Assembly (NCBI GenBank): GCA_937123825.1
Contig: CAKZKQ010000071.1
Span: 1-64,000, forward strand
Length of the DNA stretch: 64,000 bases
Source: an uncultured Pseudomonadota bacterium
GTDB lineage: Bacteria; Myxococcota_A; Bradymonadia; Bradymonadales; GCA-2716585
Direction of reading: 5' to 3'
The notes beneath the pieces were generated by a model. It did not search any database. It was not told the origin of the DNA and saw nothing but the letters and a program-made list of their open reading frames with translations. Below, piece after piece: positions 27,096-36,400 of this stretch. How positions within the stretch are numbered: position 1 is the stretch's first letter; each line of letters starts with the position of its first letter. A program made the position numbers and the translations under genes.

Positions 27096-29846
27096 ATGTC
27101 CAACAAGAAATCACAGTTTGACTTCCGTCGCTACGGGCGTTTTGCCATCATCATTGGCTTGATCATCGGGGTGTACCTCTCCCGACACGCCATGGAATGC
27201 TTCAAGAAGCAGGTCGACGACTTTCAACTGGCAGGGGTCGTCGATGATGGCACCAGCACCTCGCTTCTGAGCGACGACGGCAACGTCAAAAAAGGCACCA
27301 AGGGCGACTACGCCGGCAACTTCAACAAAGGCGCCGGACTCTTTGGCTACATGGCCGAAGCCATCCCCTTTTGCATCGACCGCGCCCCCTTCAAGAGCCC
27401 CCTTGAGGCCTACTATGCCTTCTTGGCCTTCATGGGCATCGGCTTGCTCTTCACCATCATGGAGAAGCTGATCACGCCGACCTGGAAGAAAGAGCTGAAG
27501 AAAAAGGGCCGCGAAGACAAAAAACGAAAGCGAGAAGTCGACGACGCCGCCTCGCGCATGCTCAGCGCCCGCAGCAGCAAACCCAAGAAGGTCGAAGCCA
27601 TCGACGTGGACATGGGCGCTGGCTCGGGTGGCGGCGGCGGCAGCGGCAAAATGGGCGATCTCTTGATGGGCAACAGCGACCACCACTCCTCCTCGGGCCG
27701 AAGTGCGCGCGGTGGCGCCCCCAAGAATCCCTCCAGAAACAAGGGCCCCAAAAAGCCCAAAAAGGGCGGCATGAGCGCAGACAAGCGCAAAAAGCTGGCC
27801 TCGCTCGGCCTGTCCTCTTTTGAAGAAGGCAACAGCTGGCTTGATGACGACGACGACGAGGCCCCGGCCTCCAGCTCCAAGCCGTCCAGGCCAGCGCCCA
27901 GAGCGCCGGCTTCCAGCAGCTCCGGGCTGATGAACGCCGGACCTGCGTCCGCCGACAGCGTCGCCCAGCGCGCCGCCCCCTCCAAGCCCAGGCGCAAGCT
28001 GCGCATCGGCACCGCGCAGGCCCCCGCCGACCCCAACGCACCCTTCGAGGACGAACCCCTCTCGGGCGCTGCCAACCTCGACCCCATGGAAGAGCGCTCC
28101 AACCTCTGGCTGCCCGGAGGCCGGGAGCGAGACCCCTTCCTCTACGTCGAGCCAGCCAAAGCCGAGCGCGCTGGACAGCGAGACGGCACGCGCATCAACC
28201 GCGCCATCGGTGGCCTCCAGGCCGCCATTGAGGCCGCCAGCGAATGGCTCGACGATGGCCAGACCGTCCAACTGCGCCTGCTGCCGGGTGTCTACCGCGA
28301 GAACATCAAGCTGCCCTCTGGGCTGGCCCTGGTCAACCACCACATCCCCCACAACCTCAGCACCGACGAGCTGCGCTTCTGGCTCACCGGGGATGAAGGC
28401 TTTGACCACGACCACCACGTCGTGCTTGCCCTACCGCCGGACGCCGACGCGTCCGCCCGCGTCATCCACAGCAAAGACACCAAAGACATCGTCGTGGCGG
28501 GCATCCACATCGTGGGACGCTCTGAACTGGACGACGACGGCGACAAGCACTTTGGCGGCGGCGTCGCCCTCGAGCGCGTCCAACACGCCGACTTCTTCCT
28601 GTGTCACATGGTCGGCCACCGCCTGGCGGGCGACGGCGCCGCCATGCAACTGCGCGACTGCGGCAACCGACGCCCCGAAGACCGCGTCCTCTTGCAGGAC
28701 TGCCTCATCGAACTCAACGCCACCAGTGGCCACGGCGGCGCCATCGCCGTCGAACGCTCCAACATCGTCCTGCGCGGCTGCGCCGTTCAAGCCAACCAGG
28801 CCGCCACGGCAGGCGGCGGCCTCTCCATCCGTGGCTGCACCGGACCCGTCCTGGTCGATGACTGCAACCTGAGCAACAACGGCGTCGAGCTGCCCGGCAA
28901 ACTCCCCGGCGCCTCTCGCTCGGGCTGGAGCGGAGAGGTCGGCCACGGCGGCGGCATCTTTGTCTCGGGCAGCAGCCTCCACTTGCGGCGCACCGACCTG
29001 ACCGAGAACAGCGCCCAGGGCTCCGGCGGAGGCCTCTTTGCCACCACCAGCCGCGTCATGATCGAAGGACACGAAGACCCCGAGCAACAACCCTCACGCA
29101 TCGCCGCCAACGAGGCCATGCGCGGCGGCGGCGTCCTGCTCAGCGGTGTCCTGAGTCAAAACAAAGACAAACTCACCGCCCTGCGCGCGCGCAACGTCGA
29201 GTTCATCGCCAACCGCGCCCGTGAATCCGGCGGCGGCGTCGCCACCTTCCGTCTGGCCGCCCTCGAAATGAACGACTGCGGCGTGCTCCAAAACGCCGTC
29301 ATCGCCGAACACGGCGAAGGCGGCGGGCTCCACGCCAACCTGGGCTCCAGGGTCAAAATGACCCGCACCGCCATCAACAAAAACGTCGCCCCCTTCCGAG
29401 GCGGCGGCATGGCCATCAGCAACTCCTCCATGCGCCTGCTCGGGGGCTGCTCGGTGACCGAAAACAGCGCCCCCGAAGGCGACAGCGGCGGTCTGGCGTT
29501 CTACACCATGGAATCCCAGTACATGGCCGAACTCAAAGCCCGCGGCGTGCTCGAAGACCCGGTCGTTTGTGCCATCGCCCCCTGCAACGTCCAGCGCAAC
29601 CACGCCAAACACGGCGTCGGCGGGGTCTTCATCGGCAACTACTCCAAAGAGCCCACCAACTCCATCGCCTTCGCCCTCAAAAATCCCGACCTCATCGGGC
29701 AAAACACCATCGAAGGCAGCGACGGCTCCCAGGTCCGCTCCAAGCGCACCACCTCTTCCAAGCCCGTGGACCTGCTGGTCCTCTGGAAAGGCTCCATCCG
29801 AGGCTCGGACACCTCCCCTCCCAGCGGCAAACGCATCCTCAAATAG
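27096..29846 (+). CDS. Membrane protein with parallel beta-helix (pectate-lyase-like) domain
   Basis: The 916-residue protein has two membrane helices, near residues 12-28 and 105-125, separated by a polar segment. A Lys/Ser/Pro-rich disordered region follows at about 130-330. A DUF1565-like opening (INRAIGGLQAAIEAASEWL then LRLLPGVYREN) leads into a right-handed parallel beta-helix from about residue 430 to 900. The repeats show G-G-G followed by strands and N-x-A (for example SGGGLFATTSRVMIEG, HGGGIFVSGSSLHLRR). Such folds bind or cut polysaccharides, but no catalytic residues are obvious. If both helices span the membrane, the large domain would face the cytoplasm, which is unusual. The ATG is chosen for AAGGAAAACGAGG upstream. 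Confidence 0.75.
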   Translation: MSNKKSQFDFRRYGRFAIIIGLIIGVYLSRHAMECFKKQVDDFQLAGVVDDGTSTSLLSDDGNVKKGTKGDYAGNFNKGAGLFGYMAEAIPFCIDRAPFKSPLEAYYAFLAFMGIGLLFTIMEKLITPTWKKELKKKGREDKKRKREVDDAASRMLSARSSKPKKVEAIDVDMGAGSGGGGGSGKMGDLLMGNSDHHSSSGRSARGGAPKNPSRNKGPKKPKKGGMSADKRKKLASLGLSSFEEGNSWLDDDDDEAPASSSKPSRPAPRAPASSSSGLMNAGPASADSVAQRAAPSKPRRKLRIGTAQAPADPNAPFEDEPLSGAANLDPMEERSNLWLPGGRERDPFLYVEPAKAERAGQRDGTRINRAIGGLQAAIEAASEWLDDGQTVQLRLLPGVYRENIKLPSGLALVNHHIPHNLSTDELRFWLTGDEGFDHDHHVVLALPPDADASARVIHSKDTKDIVVAGIHIVGRSELDDDGDKHFGGGVALERVQHADFFLCHMVGHRLAGDGAAMQLRDCGNRRPEDRVLLQDCLIELNATSGHGGAIAVERSNIVLRGCAVQANQAATAGGGLSIRGCTGPVLVDDCNLSNNGVELPGKLPGASRSGWSGEVGHGGGIFVSGSSLHLRRTDLTENSAQGSGGGLFATTSRVMIEGHEDPEQQPSRIAANEAMRGGGVLLSGVLSQNKDKLTALRARNVEFIANRARESGGGVATFRLAALEMNDCGVLQNAVIAEHGEGGGLHANLGSRVKMTRTAINKNVAPFRGGGMAISNSSMRLLGGCSVTENSAPEGDSGGLAFYTMESQYMAELKARGVLEDPVVCAIAPCNVQRNHAKHGVGGVFIGNYSKEPTNSIAFALKNPDLIGQNTIEGSDGSQVRSKRTTSSKPVDLLVLWKGSIRGSDTSPPSGKRILK

Positions 29847-30177
29847 ACCGCGCCCCGCTTAAAACGGTGCTCGGTGGTCTAGACCGCGCTCCTGGTCGTG
29901 CAACCACAACCCCTTCCACCAACACGACCAAGCCGCCCCCCATGGCTCGTCAGGCACACATCAGCCTGACGACCACGCACCCCACAGCCGCTCGCCCCAC
30001 ACAAACTTCACCACGCGCAACACCACAGACGCCTCTCTCCGGTCCAACCCGGATGCCTTTGATGGACGTCCCATTGCCCTGACCGAGGTCGGGCAATGGC
30101 CCAGGCATCTCCACCTTTCATCTGGGCTACGACGCACAAAACACACGTCAACGATGCGCTGATGCATGGATCAGGCA

Positions 30178-30196
30178 GTCATACCAAAATGCAGAC
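30178..30196 (+). repeat. 19-base repeat, second copy
   Basis: GTCATACCAAAATGCAGAC is identical to the reverse complement of 1095-1113. Here only one arm of the inverted repeat is present. It lies between convergent genes, as does the first copy. Confidence 0.65.
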
Positions 30197-30282
30197 CGTC
30201 ACCGGGCAAGCCGCGGGCCTTCGTCAGCGCAACCGCTCCAGAAAGCAACATCCTGAAGCGACCAAACGGAGCGCAGCTCAAC

Positions 30283-30312
30283 CACACCTGATGAAGAGTC
30301 CATCAGGGTGTG
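30283..30312. terminator. Strong stem-loop downstream of the giant surface-protein gene
   Basis: CACACC-TGATG (30283-30293) pairs with CATCA-G-GGTGTG (30301-30312): eleven base pairs with one bulged G and a 7-base loop. It lies about 95 bases past the minus-strand stop and between convergent genes. It may end transcription from either side, but there is no clear T-tract. Confidence 0.45.
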
Positions 30313-30389
30313 TCTTATGAAGATAGAAAGAGACGGGAAGAGATAAAGAAGGGAGAGCCACCCACGCACTGTCACGGGGATGGCCCTGA

Positions 30390-30406
30390 GAGCGCCTCAG
30401 GCGCTC
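30390..30406 (-). terminator. Perfect 7-bp hairpin overlapping the stop codon of the giant gene
   Basis: GAGCGCC (30390-30396) and GGCGCTC (30400-30406) form a tight stem with a 3-base loop, starting in the stop codon on the minus strand. It lacks a T-tract, so 3'-end protection is as likely as termination. Confidence 0.35.
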
Positions 30407-33400
30407 ACGCACGCACGCGACCGATGACCGCTCGGCCAAGCGCAGCCAACGCCGCCAGGAAGGCAAAGAGCGCCAGCGGGGCACCACTGCCACCGTTGTT
30501 ATGCTGGCCAGACTGCTGGCAGCCCGAGATGGCCTTGGGCACGGCGGCCGTCTCAATCTCGGCCGCGCAGTGGTCGGGGGGCTCCAGACCAAGATCGATG
30601 TAGTCGGAGCAGTTCTCGGGCAGATCGGGCGTCTCCACCTCGGGCGCCGACACGATGAAGACCGCGCTGGTGCTAAAGGGGCTCTCATCGCGGTTGCCAC
30701 CAGCATCGCTGATGGCCTTGACGCGCCAGGTGTAACCACCGGGCTCCAGCACCGAGTCGGTGAACTGGTAGGCCGTCATGCCATCGCCACCCTCTTCAAC
30801 CGGGATGTCCGAGGCGACCGGCACACCGCTGTCGTTGAAGATGTCCAGCGTGTAGGAGAGCGCATCCCCATCGGGGTCGGTGGCGTTCTCCCAGACAAAG
30901 TCCACATTTTCGCCGCTGTCGAGCAGCTCGCCGCCAGTGGGCGACAGGAGCGTGGGCGCCGACGGGCGGCTGTCACCGACGTTGATCCGGAAGGCGGTCG
31001 GATCGCTCCAGGGACCAGCTTCACCGCTGGCGTCCACAGCGCGAACCTGCCAGGTGTAGCTGCGATCCTCGGTCAACTGCGCGCTGACGGTCATCTCGGT
31101 CTGATCGCCAGCTTCGCCGTCGGGCAGGAGCCCTTGGAGCGACACCACCACGTTCTGAGCGCCAGCGGTCACGTCGGTGACCTCCAGGTCGTAGGTGACG
31201 GCTTCGCCTTCGGGGTCGGCCACGTTGTTCCACTCAAACGCCGGGGCGACGGTGGCGATGTCGTTGATGGGGGCCACGGTGGCCACCTGCGGCGGCGCGT
31301 TGTTGACGTCGCTGAAGACCAACTCAAGGATGGTCGCGGGGCCAGCGCCGACAAAGTCGCGGGCGCGCACTTCAATGAAGAAGCGCTGGTTGTCGCTCAA
31401 CGCAATGTCCGAAATGTCCTCGCTCCACACCACGACCCCGTCTCCCTCTCCAACCTGGAGGTTGCGCGCCTGGCGCAGCACCGTGCTGAAGTCTTCGCTG
31501 GTCGCCAGACGGAAGTCGTAGACGGGGATGTCGCCGTCTTCGTCGCGGGCCTCAGAGGCCACGACCATGAAGTTGGACAGGTCAGAGATGATCGCGTTGT
31601 TCTCGGGGAAGAGGAACTCGCTGGCACCGGGACGGACCTGCTCGACGTTCACCGTGAACGTCTGGCTGCTGCGCCCGCTCAACTCGCTGACCTCACCGTC
31701 GATGTCCAGCGCCTGAACGGTCCAGATGTAGGTTTCGTTCTCATCGAGGACACCGTTGGGCAGACCGTTGAAGGTGGTCAACGCGCCGGGCTCAGGCAGG
31801 ATGTCGTTCTGGGTGAAAACAGTCTCGTCGTCCTCGTTGACGATCGTCAGACGGTAGCTCAGCGCCTGACGCTCGGGGTCAATCGAGTTGGTCCACACGA
31901 AGTTGGGCGTCAGCGTGGCCGCAGAGATGACCGGCTCGCGGGCTTCGGGCTCGGAGGGCGGCTCCGAGAAGAGCGAGTAGATGAAGCAAGCGCTGGGGTC
32001 CGAGAAGGCGCTGAAGCCAGCCCCATCAAAGGCCGCCGCACGCCAGCAGTACTGACTGTTCTCCTCAAAATCAAAGTCGAGCGTGGCGCTGGTGAAAGGC
32101 AGCGTCTCGGGCACGTCGTCCTGGACCAGGACCGGGTCGCCCTCGATCCGCTCTTCATAGAGTTCAAAGAGGTAGGTCAACCGGTCGCCCACGTCGGCGT
32201 CAAAGGCGTTGTTGACTGACAGGCGCACAGGCTCGGCGGTGACCACGTCACCATCGACCGGCAAGCGGATCGAGGGGGGCGGGTCGGGCACGTTGCTGAC
32301 GCAGGGGTTGCGGCCAATGATGCACTCGCGGGCGTTGGTCAGGCCATCGCCGTCGGCGTCCTGATCGCCGTCGGGGACGTTGACGTCCAGACACTCCGAG
32401 AACTCCTGCTCGCAAAGGTCGGGGGCGCCGTCCTCATCCTGGTCACCAAAGCCAACGTTGACCGTCCAGGAGCAGAAGGCCTGCTCGCCGTCGTCATCAG
32501 ACACGCGGATGGCAAACTCCACCGAGCCGTCGAGCTGCTCGGTGGTGAAGGTCAAGCGGCCTTCCTGATCGATCTGGGCCTCGCCGGGGCGAATGACCGT
32601 GTAGGTCAGCGTATCGGCCGAGCCCGGATCCTGGACATCGAAGGCGTGCTCGTAGAGCACACCGGTCTGCGCCACCGTGGGCGGCGTGCAGTCGATGGAC
32701 GGGGGCAGGTTGGCGGACTGCACCGTGATGGTGTCAGTGCCAACCGCCAGATCCTCATCGGTGACCGTCACCTCGACATCGAAGGAGCCGTTGTCGGGGA
32801 ACTGGTGCTGGACGGTGAACTCGTGGTTGCGCCGCGCGACGTCGATGTTGTTGTTGAGGCAGACCTCGTCGGTGCCATCATTAAAGTCGAAGCAGACCTC
32901 CAAATCATCGTGGCCGGGCTCGATGACGTTGACGGTGTAGGTGATGTTGTCGCCTTCGTTGACCGGCGCCTGGGGCTCGAGCGTGGCCACGGGCGCCACG
33001 TTGAGCACGGTCACCAGCGTCTCGTCCTCATCGGTGCCGCCTTCCTGGTCATCAACGGTCAGGGTGACGGTGTAGCTGCCTTCATCGTTGTAGGTGTGCA
33101 CCGGCGCGGTCAGATCCACGCCGCTGTCGCCGCCTTCGTCACCAAAGTCCCAGGTAAAGACCAGCTCGTCATCGCCGGGGTCGGTGCCAGCACCATCAAA
33201 GGTCACCGGGGAGCCTTCCAGGCGCTCCAGAATGAAGTCACCAGCGCTGGCCGTCGGGGCGACGTTGGTGAAGTTGACGCGCACAGTGTCCTGGACACTG
33301 CCGCCGTCATCGTCACGCACGGTCACGCGCGCGGTGCGCTGGGTGTCGTTGGTGTAGGTGTGGGTGACGGTGGGCACGTTGGTGTTGGCCGTCTGACCGT

Positions 33401-36400
33401 CGCCAAAGACCCACTGATAGGTCAGCGTGTCGGCGGGCACGTCGGCCGCCGTCACATTGAAGGTCACGGGCTGGCCTTCGGGGCGAGTGATGTTGTTGCC
33501 GAGCTCTGCGGTGGGGTCGACGTTGGCGACGGTGGCGTTGGCGGACACCTCGGTGCGGCCGTCGTCGTCCAAGACCGCCAACTCGACCGTGAACTGGTCG
33601 TTGTCGGGGAAGGTATGGGTGACGGTGGGCACGTTGGTGGTCACCGGCTGGGAGCCGTCGCCGAAGTTCCACTGGTAGGTCAGGTTGTCGGCGGCCACGT
33701 CGTTGGCGGTCACCGTGATGTTGGTGGCCACGCCCTCGGCGGCGTTGAAGTTGTTGAAGGTCACCTGCGGCAAGACGTTGGCGATGGTCACCAGCGCCGA
33801 CTCGGTGGTGGTGTCGGTTTCATCGTTGACCGAGAGGGTCAGGTTGAACTGGCCGTCGTTGGCGTAGGTGTGGGTGACGGTGGGCACGTTGGTTTGCTGG
33901 CTCTGGCCATCGCCAAAGGTCCAGGTGTAGGTCAGCGTATCATCCAAACCGGGGTCAGTGACGCCGGCGGTGATGGTCAGCGGCACGCCTTCCTGGCCAT
34001 TTTGCGGGTCGAGTTCCACGGTCGGAGGCACGTTGTTGACCTGCACAATCACCGAGGCGTTGCCTTCGGCGTCGTCCACGTCGGTGGCCACCACGCTGAT
34101 GGTGAACTCGCCTTCGTTGCGGTAGGTGTGGTTGCGGACAATCGGTGGGTAGTTGCCGTTGTTGGGCTGGTGGGTGATGGACTCGGTGGTGCCATCATCA
34201 AAGTCCAGGTCCACATCCAGAACATCCAACCCCAGGTCTTCGGCGGTCGCCGTCAGACGCACGCTCTGACCTTCGTTGATCTCCGCCACGTTGACCTCGG
34301 CGGTCACCAGCGGGATGCCGTTCTGGACCACGATGTCAATCGAGTCGGAGCCTTCACCGTTGTCTTTGTCCTCGACGGTCAACGTCAGGGTGTAGGTGGC
34401 GCTCTGGGTGAAGGTCAGGTTGACCTCTTCGAGACGGCGGCCCGAGTCGGCGCTGTTGAAAGCAAAGCCATTGTTGCAGCCGGGGAACTGCCCCTGGTTG
34501 CAGGTCACAACCCAGGTGTAATCAAGCTCTTCGTCGTTGCCGTTGGCGTCACCGGGATCCACAACGTTGGAGGTGAAGCTCACCGGGATGCCCTGGCCGA
34601 CAGTGCGGTTGTTGCCCAGGTTGACCGCGGGAGCGACATTGGTGACCGTGATCCTCGCGTCATTGTTGCGGCTGCCGCCGTCGCCGTCGCTCACCGTCAA
34701 GCGCACGTTGAAATCGCCGTTGTCAGCGAAGGTGTGCTGAGGATTGGTCAGGTTGACCCCAGAATCGGTGTTGCCATCACGGAAGTTCCACGAGAAGGTC
34801 AACACATCATCCACACCAGCATCCTGGGCAGAGCCGTTGAAGGTATAAGGCGTGCCCTCTGCCACAGAGTCATCGGGACCAGCGTTGACGTTGTTCGGTC
34901 GGACGTTGGACACATCGACAGTGCGGTTGATGACAGTGTTGGTTCCTTCGCCGTCGGCGATGGTCAGCGTCACATCAAAGTCGCCGTCGCCCTCATCGCG
35001 GTAGGTGTGGCGCTGCACACCAGGGCCCGCATCGGCCAGAATGGTGCCGTCACCAAAGTTCCAGGTGTAGGTCAGATCATCGGGATCTGAACCGGGCTCG
35101 GTGGCCGAGACGTTGAAGGTCAACTCTTCACCCTCATCGCCGTCGTTCGGCACCACCAACGTGTCCGCGTTGGGCTGGACGTTGTTGACGGTGGCCTGAA
35201 TGGAGTCGGAGCGCGAGACCGTGCCATCGGAGACCGAGAGGCTGACGGTGAAGTTGCCGGGACGGTCGTAGGTGTGGGAGACGCTGTCGAGGTCTTCGCC
35301 CGTGACAGGCGCCGAGCCATCACCAAAGTTCCAGGTGTAGGTCAGGGTGTCGTTGCCGGGATCGACGACCGTGGCCGTAAAGGTCCGGTTGACGCCCTCG
35401 TTGACGGTGATGTTGTTGCCCAGATCCACCGTGGGAGGCACGTTGGCGATCACGACCGTCACAGTGTCGGTGTCCTCACCGCCGTCTTTGTCTTCGACGG
35501 TCAACGTGACGCTGTAGGTCCCCTGGTTGTCAAAGATGTGCGTGGGCGACAGGTCTGCATCTTCGGTGGTCCCGTCGGTGAAATCCCACTCAAAGGTCAG
35601 CGTCTGCGTGTCGGCCACGCTGGGATCGCTGATGATGCCGTTGAACTGCACCGGGGAGCCCTCGACCCCCTCAAGGTCCGCGCCGGCGTTGGCCGTCGGG
35701 GCCACGTTGCTGACGATGACCGAGACAGTGTCCTGAGCTGTGTCATCCCCGTCATTGACGGTCAAGTTCACGGTGAAGTTGCTGATCGGGTCGCCGCCGT
35801 CATCAAAGAGATGCGACGGATCATCGAGGTTGACCCCGGTGTCGTTGGGGGTACCGTCTCCGTAGCTCCAGGTGAAGTTCAAGACATCGGCTGGAGACTG
35901 GTCGGTGGCATTGCTGTTGAAGTTCAGCGTGGTGCCTTCTGCGATCGTGATCGGATCATCGCCGCCGATGGTCACCACCGGCGCCACGTTGGTGACGGTG
36001 ATGGCCAGCGTGTCCGAATCATCCAAACCACCCGCGTCCGTGACCGTCAACGTCAGCGTGAAGTTGCCGTTGTTGACGTAGGTGTGGTTGATGCTGGTCT
36101 GGTTGTCGGCACAGACCTCCTGCGAGCCATCGCCAAAGTTCCAGCAATACTCCAACGCCCCGGGCTCGGCGTCCGCCGCCGCGGCGTTGAAAGAGAAGAC
36201 CGTGTTCTCCTGGCCGTTGAGGTCACCGGCCAGGGTGTTGATCACCGGCTGGTCGTTGACCGGGTTGACGGTGATGTTGAAGACGGTGTTGTTGATCGTC
36301 CCACCGTCACCATCGCTGACCGAGAAGAGGAAGACATCGCTGGTCGTCTCGCCGCCATCGTGCTGGTACGAGATGCGGTTGTTGTTGATGTCCGCCTGGG

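Larger units (their letters stand above)
29847..30404. other. Convergent intergenic region with repeat copy and stem-loops
   Basis: No credible gene lies here. Notable items are a 10-bp palindrome GGTCTAGACC (29876-29885), a single copy of the 19-base repeat (30178-30196), and two hairpins near the 3' end of the giant minus-strand gene. Those hairpins are listed separately. Confidence 0.6.
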
